From NCBI GenBank assembly GCA_963798805.1, contig CAWCVC010000009.1, positions 124,001 through 188,000 of the forward strand: a stretch of DNA of 64,000 nt. The letters are read 5' to 3'. The notes under the pieces were generated by a model. The model saw nothing but the letters and a program-made list of their open reading frames with translations, ran no database searches and was not told where the DNA came from. A program made the position numbers and the translations under genes. Source of the DNA: CAVZCK01 sp963798805 (GTDB taxonomy: Bacteria; Pseudomonadota; Alphaproteobacteria; Rhizobiales; Rhodomicrobiaceae). Of this stretch, positions 35,553 to 43,421 are shown piece after piece (within the stretch, counting starts at the first letter, position 1; every line of letters starts with the position of its first letter).

Positions 35553-36697
35553 CTTAAGCAGGTTTGTCCGGCCTGGCCAACAGATGCCGGTTGTGATTCT
35601 GTCTTTCCAATGATTCGCGGGGTAAGACATGGCTGGCAAATCGCCGGTGGCGGCGACGGACGAGCAGAAAACGGCGCTGAAAGCTTTAGCTGGCGGTGCG
35701 GATCGCGCCGAGGCGGATCGGGCGCGCGCTATTCTGCTAACGCTTGATGGCTGGACCAGCAGCCGGATCGCGCAGGCATTTGGGGTGCGCGAGGATACGG
35801 TTCGGCTTTGGCGCAGCGACTTCATGCGCGGCGGGATCGATGCGCTGAAGGCGAGCGTTGCTTCGGGACCAATGCCGTTGAAGGCGCAGGCCGCGCTGAG
35901 AGTCGCCGGACCACTTCTGTCGCAGCCGGTGGCGGACCGAACGAACTGGACGCTTGCCCGTCTTGCCGATGAGATTGCAGCCCGGGAAAACATCTCGATC
36001 TCTCGCTCGCAACTCTCCAAAGTGTTGCGCAAAAAAGGGGATTCCGTTTTCGGCGACCACGACACACACTGAAGGGCCGCCAGATCGCGAACGAGATTGA
36101 TCGTGTCGGTCTGCGGCTCAAGCTGCGCAAAGCCCAGGCTGAGGCCGGCGATATCGTTCTCCTGTTCGCCGACGAAAGCGAGGCGCTGACGCATCCCTAT
36201 TTGGCGCGAGCCTGGGCTAAGCGTGGCGCCGATCTCCGCGTGCCGGCCCCTGGACAATCCAAGAAAGTCGCCATGATGGGCGCGCTTGACTGGTTGGGCC
36301 GCAGGTTGATCGTCGCCACCTCCCGCAGCAAGCGCAGCACCGACTTCATTGCCTTGCTGCAAACCCTCGATTTTCTCTACGGCCCCAAGCCTGGAATTCC
36401 GAGCAAGCCCGTCGTGATCGTGCTCGACAACGGCCCAATCCATACCAGCAAGGCAACGCGGGCGGCACTTGCTGCCCGCGAGCATTGGCTCACCGTCGAA
36501 TGGCTGCCCAAATATGCGCCCGAACTCAACGACATCGAGGTTGTCTGGCATGATCTCAAAGCCCATCATCTCGCGCACCAGACTTTCACCGATGCTGAAA
36601 CCCTCGATGCCGCTATCCACCAAGCCGTCGTGGCCTTGAACGCAGAACGAGGTCGCGATCCGTTGGGCAACCAGAGAATCTCTGCTTAAGCAGCATT
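35553..36697 (+). mobile_element. IS630-family insertion sequence
   Basis: Encodes a two-frame IS630 transposase. TGCTTAAGCAG occurs close to both ends (starting about 35549 and 36684), but exact termini were not resolved. It lies between the GntR gene and the 3' end of the TctA remnant. Confidence 0.75.
35629..36689 (+). CDS. IS630-family transposase (two frames, -1 slippage)
   Basis: Frame one (35629-36072) encodes the helix-turn-helix domain: WTSSRIAQAFGVREDTVRLW, then NWTLARLADEIAA. Slippage by -1 on C-A6-G at about 36028-36035 gives RGFRFRRPRHTLKGRQ and continues to 36689. DDE residues: Asp in VLLFADESEALTHPYLA, Asp in VIVLDNGPIHTSK, Glu in LPKYAPELNDIEVVW. Frameshift expression is known for several IS630 members; a simple inactivating indel cannot be excluded. 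Confidence 0.8.
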
Positions 36698-37622
36698 GTC
36701 CTGCGTTTTCGTGCCGGCCTGCCGTAGGCGCTCCAGACAAATGTCGAGATCAGAATCATCAGGATGGCAAGAGCCAGGGGGCGAGAAATAAACGCCCAAT
36801 ACCATTCATCTCCATAAAGCTGCACGATCCTGACCAGCTCGTTGTCGGCAATCGGCGATAATATCGTGCCCATGACGAGCGCCACAGGAGAGTAACCCGT
36901 CCGCTTCATCAAACATCCGACCGCGCCGCAAATGAGCATGAGATATACGTCGAACGCCGCATTTCGCGAAGCATAGGCGCCGATCACGGAGAAGAGCATC
37001 AGCACCGGAACCAGATATCGGGTCGGAATGCTGAGCGTTCCGGACAGGCTATAGGCTCCGAAAATTGCCGCGCCCACCATGATCACCTCCGAGACGATCG
37101 CGGCGGCGACGATGCCGTAGACCAGGACCTGCTGCTCTGCGACGAAGTTCGGCCCGGCCCTGCAATCCATGCATCGTCAGCGCCCCAAGCAGGACGTCCG
37201 CCGTCACGCTCCCGGGCACGCCGAGCACCAGCGTCGTCATGATCGCCCCGCCGGAGCAGGCGTTATTGGCGCTCTCGGCTGCGATGACTCCCTCGATGCT
37301 GCCCTTACCATATTCATGGCTCCGCTTCGATAGCTTGCGGGCGAGCGAATAGGCGGCGAAAGACGCGATGGTCCCGCCGGCTGCAGGGATCAGCCCCCCG
37401 ATCATGCCGAGCGTCGAAGAGCGGAAAAGCGTCGGCAGCGTGAAGGAGGGCAAACGGAAGGCGGCGAAGATATCCCGTGCGCTGCGCTTCACCGTAATGG
37501 TCGAGTCGATGACATATTCGCGAAATGTCATCAGCATGAGCTCGGAATAGACGAACATGCCGATCAAGACCGGAACGATCGGAATGCCATCCGCCAGAAA
37601 CGGATTGTTGAAGGCTCGGCTT
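36698..37622 (-). pseudogene. TctA-type tripartite tricarboxylate transporter permease, C-terminal half, frameshifted
   Basis: From about 37622 it reads FNNPFLADGIPIVPVLIGMF, then FRSSTLGMIGGLIPAAGGTI and GVIAAESANNACSGGAIMTT (the conserved EsaNNAxxgg motif). A one-base insertion near 37155 shifts frame after TMHGLQ into GPNFVAEQQVLVYGIVAA, continuing to LAILMILISTFVW near the IS630. The N-terminal half and the TctB gene are deleted; the remnant is fused directly to a TctC fragment. Confidence 0.85.
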
Positions 37623-37942
37623 TCGCCTTCGCGATGAAATCATCCAGGCTGCCGATCTCCGAGGTTTTCTGAAACGGCATGATCCGGGGATCTTTCATAT
37701 CTACCATGATGATCTGGAAATCGTCTTCCTTGTAAGGCGGCTTGGCGAACACCGTGCTCATGAACAGATCGGGCTGATTGGTGGCCAGAATGGCGAGCCC
37801 GTCACCTCCGTCGCGGAGCAAAGTCGTCGCCGCGACCTGGCCCCCGCCGCCGGGGAGGTTCTGAACGACCACCGGTCGGCCGAGGGTATTCGACAGCGGC
37901 GTTGCCAGCACGCGGGCAAGCGTATCCGTCCCGCCGCCCGGT
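37623..37942 (-). pseudogene. TctC/Bug-type solute-binding protein fragment
   Basis: Internal piece of a tripartite tricarboxylate transporter binding protein: PGGGTDTLARVLATPLSNTL, GRPVVVQNLPGGGGQVAA, and PYKEDDFQIIMVDMKD. Its 5' end is joined to the threonine aldolase remnant and its 3' end to TctA, both by deletion; no signal peptide or C-terminal lobe remains. Confidence 0.8.
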
Positions 37943-38797
37943 CTGCACGCGTTCGACCTCGACGAGACTTTCATCGATGCCGGCGAGCTCTTGCGCTAGC
38001 ATCCGCGCATGCGCGTGGTCCCGCCTGTGGATGTTGTAAGGGGCCTTGAGGGCGACGATGGCGGGAGCGGCGATCAGGCCTGCCTGCCGCATGCCGCCAC
38101 CCAGCATTTTGGCGGCGCGGCGCGCCTAGAGCATGAAGCCTCTCCCGCCCGCAAGGATCGCGCCGACCGGACCGCCTAGCCCCTTGCAGAGCGCAAAGCA
38201 GACCGAATCTGTATGCTCGCAGATCTCGGCAATCGGAACGCCGAGATAGGCTGCTGCATTGAAGAGCCTCGCTCCGTCCAGGTGCAGGGGCACACCGGCC
38301 CGTCTGGCAACCTCGTGAATGGCGGCCATGCTCTCGATAGGGATAACCAAACCGCCCGACGCATTGTGCGTGTTCTCCAGGCAGATCAGCTTCGTCGGCG
38401 CCAGCGCAAGTTCGGCGGTGCCCCTGATCGCCGACGCCACCTCTTCGGGATCGAGCTGGCCATGGTCCCCCTTCAGCGGACGCGGAACCGCACCCGCCAG
38501 CACGGATAATCCCCCGCCTTCGGAACTATAGATGTGGGCAGTTTCTTCAAGGATGATTTCGCCGCCATGGCAATCGTGGCCGATGACCGCGCAGAGATTG
38601 GCCATCGTGCCTGAGGGCAGGAAGAGCGCATCTTCCTTGCCCGTCAACTTGACGGCAAGGCGCTCCAACTCGTTAACCGTGGGATCATTCCCTCTGGCGG
38701 CGTCACCGAGCAGGGCATGAGCGATCGCGCTCATCATCTCGGGCGTCGGCAGCGTGACCGTATCGCTTCGGAAGTCATGAATGATCATCACTGTCAT
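37943..38797 (-). pseudogene. low-specificity L-threonine aldolase, frameshifted and 3'-truncated
   Basis: A PLP enzyme of fold type I. The N-terminal 223 codons are clean: DFRSDTVTLPTPEMM, GKEDALFLPSGTMANL, LHLDGARLFNAAAYLGV, and the PLP-lysine region CFALCKGLGGPVGA. An inserted T at 38128 makes a stop after GRGFML. The next frame resumes with RAAKMLGGGMRQAGLIAA and runs to VEVERVQT, where it joins the TctC fragment. The intact enzyme would split threonine or allo-threonine to glycine and acetaldehyde. Confidence 0.88.
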
Positions 38798-38825
38798 GGC
38801 AGACTGTCATTCAACTGGTATTAGA

Positions 38826-38839
38826 CTGACATGTCAGAT
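38826..38839. promoter_or_regulatory. palindromic operator candidate upstream of threonine aldolase remnant
   Basis: CTGACATGTCAG (38826-38837) is a perfect palindrome; ACATGTCAGAT is shared with 34605-34615. Further TGTCA copies lie within 50 bp on either side. Confidence 0.4.
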
Positions 38840-39012
38840 TGATTTGTCAATCAGCAAGTGAATTCCGCACGACCGGCGGGCGGCGGCACGGCCAGGCAAG
38901 CTGATGTGTCAGGGCCCGCGGTCAACGCAACCCGGCCCGCTGAACCACTCGCTGGAAACGCCCCGCGTCAGACAGCTGGGACAAGCCTTCGACATATTGG
39001 GGGAAGGTAGCT

Positions 39013-39849
39013 TCAGCAGCCCCGATCGGCTTGCAAACCTCCCGCCGTTTCACACTTGACGGTGGGTCGGGACGATTGTGGTCGGCTTATCAGCCACGCC
39101 AAATCCACGCCGAAGGAGTAAAGCAACAGCGTCAGCCCGGTCAGGCAAGACAATTGCGCCCCCCAGGACGGCATGGCGGGGGCGAGTGCCACAATCAATG
39201 CCGCGCTCTGCGCAACGCAGATCGCCTTTCGCCGCATGCTTGGATAGAGCGGGGCGCTCAGCACAGGCCAAAGGTTGCTCGCCAGTCGAAAAAGATAATA
39301 GGTCAGTCCGCTCGCCAGCACCCATGGTCCGACAATACCGCCAGCCGCAAGGGCGAGCGCCAGTCCTAGGAGAAGCAGGCCGTCGGTTTCCACATCGAAA
39401 CGCGCGCCGAATTCGCTGGTCATGTTGGTTCGGCGCGCCGCCCATCCATCAGCGCCGTCCAGCGCCAGCGATATGGTGGCGAGGGCGGTCAGGCCCCAGC
39501 GGAATCCACTGTCCGAGAGCCGCTCTTCGCCGAGAAGCGCCTCCGCGATGGCGGTCAAGATGAGGATGTTGAATGCGGCGCGGCAAAGCGTAATTGCGTT
39601 GGCGAGCCCGAAATGATGATGCGGCGCGTGACGGCTGAGACCGGCGATGACGAGCAGCGTCACCACGGTGTATGAAAGCGCCGCCACGACCAGCCCGCTC
39701 CGGCTCAGCGGCAGCACCCCGATGCCCGCGAGGGTTGCCACAGCGGTCCCCAGGGTGAGCAGCCCGAGCCCCGCCTCAAATATTAGTTGAAGCGGTGTGG
39801 TGAACCTCGAAGGGAAGCCCCAATGCCTTTTGTCTGAATAGCCTGCCAT
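39013..39849 (-). CDS. CDP-alcohol phosphatidyltransferase-family membrane enzyme
   Basis: 278 residues from the ATG at 39849; an earlier ATG at 39978 gives 321. A multi-helix membrane protein with the CDP-alcohol phosphotransferase motif D-x2-DG-x2-AR-x8-G-x3-D-x3-D, seen as DGADGWAARRTNM followed by FGARFDVETD. Such enzymes transfer a phosphoalcohol from a CDP-alcohol (glycerol, serine, inositol or choline) in phospholipid synthesis. The acceptor is not deducible. It stands alone between pseudogenes and the NIPSNAP gene. Confidence 0.85.
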   Translation of the reverse strand: MAGYSDKRHWGFPSRFTTPLQLIFEAGLGLLTLGTAVATLAGIGVLPLSRSGLVVAALSYTVVTLLVIAGLSRHAPHHHFGLANAITLCRAAFNILILTAIAEALLGEERLSDSGFRWGLTALATISLALDGADGWAARRTNMTSEFGARFDVETDGLLLLGLALALAAGGIVGPWVLASGLTYYLFRLASNLWPVLSAPLYPSMRRKAICVAQSAALIVALAPAMPSWGAQLSCLTGLTLLLYSFGVDLAWLISRPQSSRPTVKCETAGGLQADRGC

Positions 39850-40204
39850 TGCACAACGCTCTCTCGCCCCAATTAGGATCAGCCTCCGACAGGGATGATG
39901 TTGCTGGATTTCGAGCAATAATATGTTCGGAAGCGCTGTAACGGCACCCCCGCAACCGCTATCGATCTGCCGGCGCAAAGCTCCAAGGCAGCAGGTCGTG
40001 GACCTCGTTGATCCAATCCACTGCGCTCGACGCGCGTCATTCCCATACTGGGCGCATCAAGAGAGCAGGCCAGCGGCGCTCCGAAACTCGGCGCAGAGCA
40101 GATTGTCAGGCCGCGAGTCCACATGCTAGCAACAGAAGAGAGTTCGGCCGGAAACGCATCGCGTCGAGGTCCGTCGTGCAAGCCAGGGAAGGGAACCAGG
40201 GATC
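39850..40204. other. intergenic with a possible IS66 stump
   Basis: About 350 bp upstream of the phosphatidyltransferase. On the minus strand near 40020-39960 a short frame reads VDWINEVHDLLPWSFAPADR then stop, resembling the LLPW-containing C-terminus of IS66 TnpC. The match is only about 20 residues, so I leave it as a hint. Confidence 0.3.
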
Positions 40205-40531
40205 ATGCTGTTTGACGTTCGCACCTATATCTGCAAGCCGGGCACCGTCAAGGCTCACCTCGAGCTCTATGAGAAAGAGGGTTTTCCCGTGCAGTGCCGC
40301 CATCTCGGCAAACCGCTGTTCTACGGCGTGACCGAAACCGGCCCGCTGAACAGCTTTGTCCATATCTGGGCCTATGCGTCGGCGGCGGATCGCGAGCAAA
40401 AGCGCGCCGCGATGCAGAAAGATCCGGAATGGGCTGCCTATCTCAAACATAGCGCCGAGGCGGGCTATCTCATCGCGCAGGAGAACCGGCTGATGACGGC
40501 GGCACACTTCTACACGCCCGGCGGCGCGTAA
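40205..40531 (+). CDS. NIPSNAP-family protein
   Basis: 108 residues with an AGGGA site before the ATG. A ferredoxin-like alpha/beta domain: VRTYICKPGTVKAHLELYEK, then VHIWAYASAADREQKRAAMQ and DPEWAAYL. The pattern (RTY-x2-KPG, W-Y/F, D-R-x3-R-x5-DP-x-W) is that of NIPSNAP proteins, often found beside dehalogenase and CoA-pathway genes. Biochemical role unsettled. Upstream of, and on the same strand as, the TetR/hydratase/dehalogenase genes, but separated by the TetR operators. Confidence 0.85.
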   Translation: MLFDVRTYICKPGTVKAHLELYEKEGFPVQCRHLGKPLFYGVTETGPLNSFVHIWAYASAADREQKRAAMQKDPEWAAYLKHSAEAGYLIAQENRLMTAAHFYTPGGA

Positions 40532-40701
40532 TCGTCGCCCGCGGTTTCGGGCGCTGCTCGAAAACAGCCCCTACCAGCATTCCTCCAATGCTCGCACTGT
40601 TCGTTTTACGTTGAAAACGCCGGACAGAGGCCAAGCGGCCGGCCGTTAGCCGGCGGCTTTGGCGTGCCGGACTGAACCTTGCTCCCTCCCATCCCGATTG
40701 A

Positions 40702-40748
40702 CATGATGGCTATCATGCGGAATAGTAGTTGGCATGATAACCATCATG
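40702..40748. promoter_or_regulatory. two TetR operator palindromes
   Basis: CATGAT-N4-ATCATG occurs at 40702-40717 and again at 40733-40748, both perfect, centres 31 bp apart (three helical turns). The second ends 11 bp before the TetR start, so binding should block this promoter. Confidence 0.75.
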
Positions 40749-40759
40749 CGAATTGACTG

Positions 40760-41380
40760 ATGGCCAAGCGGGCCACCAAACGCGATCAGCTCAAGCAGGA
40801 CTCCCTCAATCGCATCCTCGAGGCCGGAGCCGCGCGGTTGCGCGAGGAAGGATTGGACGGCGCCGCCATCGCGCCAGTGATGCAGGACGCAGGGCTGACC
40901 CACGGCGCTTTCTACTCCCATTTTTCCAACAAAGATGAGCTGGCTATCGCAGCCTTCCGCCATGGCTTCATCGAGGGGCGACCGCGCTGGATCGGCACGG
41001 GCGCGGATCGCTCCTGGGCGGCGCGCGTGGCGCGGCTGGCCCGCCATTATCTCAGCCGCCGGCATTGCGACGAGCGAGCCAATTCCTGCGGTTTCTCCGC
41101 GCTTGCCGCCGATGCCGCCCGCGCGCCCACGTATTTTCGCGAAGCCTATGAGCAGGAATTGCGCAAATCGCTCAATGCCATCGGCGACCGTCCGCTCGAC
41201 GAAACCGTTGAGCACGACCATTATGACGAGGCTATCGCGCTATTGGCGCTGTGTGTCGGCGGACTGTCACTTGCGCGTGCCGTGGAGGACGAGGCGTTCT
41301 CCGCGCGCATTCTGAAGGTCTGTCAAGCGGCCGCGGCGCAACTCGGCGAGGCCGCCGACCAGAAAGACCAAGACATCTGA
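40760..41380 (+). CDS. TetR-family transcriptional repressor
   Basis: 206 residues. N-terminal helix-turn-helix: SLNRILEAGAARLREEGLDG, then MQDAGLTHGAFYSHFSNKDE with the classic AFYxHFxxKDEL recognition helix. The helical ligand domain contains a family-typical cysteine (NSCGFSALAADAAR). Probably autorepressing through the two upstream palindromes. The hydratase gene follows 10 bp downstream, so the repressor likely controls hydratase and dehalogenase with itself. Confidence 0.92.
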   Translation: MAKRATKRDQLKQDSLNRILEAGAARLREEGLDGAAIAPVMQDAGLTHGAFYSHFSNKDELAIAAFRHGFIEGRPRWIGTGADRSWAARVARLARHYLSRRHCDERANSCGFSALAADAARAPTYFREAYEQELRKSLNAIGDRPLDETVEHDHYDEAIALLALCVGGLSLARAVEDEAFSARILKVCQAAAAQLGEAADQKDQDI

Positions 41381-41390
41381 GGAGGCCGCG

Positions 41391-42182
41391 ATGACTTATC
41401 AGACGCTGACATTCGACGTGCGCGACAGCGTGGCCTGGATCACCTTAAATCGTCCGACCACCTTCAATGCGCTCAGCCTCGACATGATGAAGGAGCTCTA
41501 TGACATCGCCAACCGCTGCGGATCGGACCGTTCGGTGCGCGCCGCCGTGCTCACCGGCGCCGGCGACAAAGCCTTCTGCGCCGGAGGCGACCTCACTGCT
41601 TTCGCCGAAAAGCCGGAACAGGTCGGCGCGCTGATGAAGGAGATGACCACCTATTTCCATACGGCGATTTCCCGCTTCGCCTGGATGAACCCACCGCTGA
41701 TCGCCATGGTCAATGGCGTGGCTGCCGGCGCCGGCCTCAGTCTGGTGGCCGCCTGCGATCTGGCTATCGCCGCCGACAGCGCGCGCTTCACCAGCGCCTA
41801 TACGCAGATCGGCCTCTCCCCGGACGGCAGCTCGACCTATTTCCTGTCGCGCCTGATCGGGCCCCGCCGGGCCGCCGAACTCTATCTGACCAACCCCACG
41901 CTGAGCGCCCAGGAAGCTCTCGACTGGGGGCTGATCAATCGCGTGGTGCCGGCAGCGTTGCTCACGGATGAGGTCACCGCTCTTGCCGCCAATCTGGCGC
42001 ACGGCCCGACCCGAGCATTCGGCGGCGTGAAGAAGCTGCTGCTGATGGCGACCCACGATAGCCTGGAATCCCAGATGGAACGCGAGGCACGCCAGATCGT
42101 CGAACTCGCGCAGAGCCAAGACGGGCTCGAGGGCGTGCGCGCTTTTGTCGAGCGCCGTAAAGCCGCTTTCTTCGGTGCGTAA
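41391..42182 (+). CDS. enoyl-CoA hydratase/isomerase-family protein
   Basis: 263 residues, with GAGGAGG upstream of the ATG. Crotonase fold: WITLNRPTTFNALSLDMM, the oxyanion-hole segments AFCAGGDLTAF and NGVAAGAGLSLVAACDLAI, then FGLVP-like INRVVPAALL and ERRKAAFFGA at the C-terminus. Acid residue: the position normally Glu in the second catalytic pair is in SPDGSSTYFL (Asp), as in isomerase- or dehalogenase-like crotonases, so hydration itself is not assured. Second gene of the TetR operon. Confidence 0.88.
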   Translation: MTYQTLTFDVRDSVAWITLNRPTTFNALSLDMMKELYDIANRCGSDRSVRAAVLTGAGDKAFCAGGDLTAFAEKPEQVGALMKEMTTYFHTAISRFAWMNPPLIAMVNGVAAGAGLSLVAACDLAIAADSARFTSAYTQIGLSPDGSSTYFLSRLIGPRRAAELYLTNPTLSAQEALDWGLINRVVPAALLTDEVTALAANLAHGPTRAFGGVKKLLLMATHDSLESQMEREARQIVELAQSQDGLEGVRAFVERRKAAFFGA

Positions 42183-42230
42183 GCCGCCGGTCCGTTTACG
42201 CATCCAGCGCCGATACAAACCGGGAGGACG

Positions 42231-43121
42231 ATGATGCCGTTCAGCACCGAGCCTTTTGCGCAGAAGAAATTCCTGACGATCAACGGCCGCCGCATGGCCT
42301 ATATCGACGAGGGTGAGGGCGACGCAATCGTCTTCCAGCACGGCAATCCGACCTCGTCCTATCTCTGGCGCAATGTCATGCCGCATTGCCGGGGGCTGGG
42401 GCGGCTGATCGCGTGCGACCTCGTCGGCATGGGCGATTCGGAGAGGCTCACCCCGTCCGGGCCGGAGCGCTACTCCTATGCCGAGCAGCGCGACTATCTG
42501 TTCGCCCTCTGGGACGCGCTCAAGCTGGGCGACCGTGTCGTCCTGGTGGTCCATGACTGGGGCTCGGCGCTCGGCTTCGAATGGGCGAGCCGCAATCCCG
42601 AGCGTGTGCAAGGGCTTGCCTATATGGAAGCCGTCGTGATGCCGAAGACTTGGGATGACTGGCCGGAGAATGCGCGCCGCGTGTTCCAGAATTTCCGCTC
42701 GCCGGCCGGCGAGGGGATGGTGCTGGAGAAGAACATTTTTGTCGAGCGCGTGCTGCCCGGTGCAATCATTCGGACGCTCGCCGACGCGGAAATGGCCGAG
42801 TATCGCCGACCGTTCGCGGAACCCGGCGAGGGCCGCCGGCCGACTTTGAGCTGGCCGCGCCAGATCCCGATCGAGGGCGAGCCGAAGGCCGTGGTCCAGG
42901 TCGTCGAAGACTATGGTGCCTGGCTGAGCCGGAGCGATGTACCGAAGCTGTTCATTAATGCCGAGCCGGGCTCGATCCTCAGGGGCCGTCAGCGCGATTT
43001 CTGCCGCACCTGGCCGAACCAGCGGGAGGTCACCGTCAAGGGACGGCATTTCGTGCAGGAGGACTCGCCCGATGAAATCGGCTCGGCCATTGCGGATTTC
43101 GTGCGAGAATTGCGCCGCTGA
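42231..43121 (+). CDS. linB: haloalkane dehalogenase, LinB-like
   Basis: 296 residues, alpha/beta-hydrolase. It hydrolyses C-halogen bonds to an alcohol plus halide. Nearly every landmark of Sphingobium LinB is retained: FQHGNPTSSYLWRN (halide-binding Asn, residue 39), VLVVHDWGSALGF (nucleophile Asp 109 and halide-binding Trp 110), AYMEAVVMP (catalytic acid Glu 133), PTLSWPRQIPI, LFINAEPGSI and HFVQEDSPDEIG (catalytic His about 273). Length equals LinB; starting at the second Met (42234) gives LinB numbering exactly. Third in the TetR operon. The natural substrate is unknown; assigning linB rests on recall of that sequence. Confidence 0.88.
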   Translation: MMPFSTEPFAQKKFLTINGRRMAYIDEGEGDAIVFQHGNPTSSYLWRNVMPHCRGLGRLIACDLVGMGDSERLTPSGPERYSYAEQRDYLFALWDALKLGDRVVLVVHDWGSALGFEWASRNPERVQGLAYMEAVVMPKTWDDWPENARRVFQNFRSPAGEGMVLEKNIFVERVLPGAIIRTLADAEMAEYRRPFAEPGEGRRPTLSWPRQIPIEGEPKAVVQVVEDYGAWLSRSDVPKLFINAEPGSILRGRQRDFCRTWPNQREVTVKGRHFVQEDSPDEIGSAIADFVRELRR

Positions 43122-43421
43122 GGCTCCGTTACGGCGCATGGCGCCATTGAGGATCCACTGACCAGGCAAGTTTAACCGTCCTATTGCCGCGGCCGTCGGC
43201 AGGAAGACGATAGGGGACCGCAAAAAGGTCTGACGTTCGCGGGGACCGTGCGGCGCGCGCCACGTTGACTTCGCGGGGGTGGCGGATTACGCTTCGTGCT
43301 GGTCGTGCAGGCGACCGACGGACCGCGTGAAGGGTCGAACCCACCTCCAGCCTCAAGCTGACATCTCCTTCTTTCTTGCCCGAGAGCCGCGGTCGCCGGG
43401 CGCAGAGAAAGAAGGTGTCCC
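43122..43421. other. intergenic, no gene recognised
   Basis: 300 bp between the dehalogenase and ankyrin genes. Short minus-strand frames are shadows. It should contain the ankyrin gene promoter; GAAAGAAGG before 43422 is a good ribosome site. Confidence 0.4.

Noticed and set aside
39960..40025. Possible IS66 TnpC C-terminal stump (LLPW motif)
   Set aside because: Only about 20 residues of resemblance and no terminal repeat; kept only as a remark in the intergenic entry.
41445..43223. A 592-codon minus-strand frame
   Set aside because: Antisense to the hydratase and LinB-like genes, whose motifs are unmistakable.
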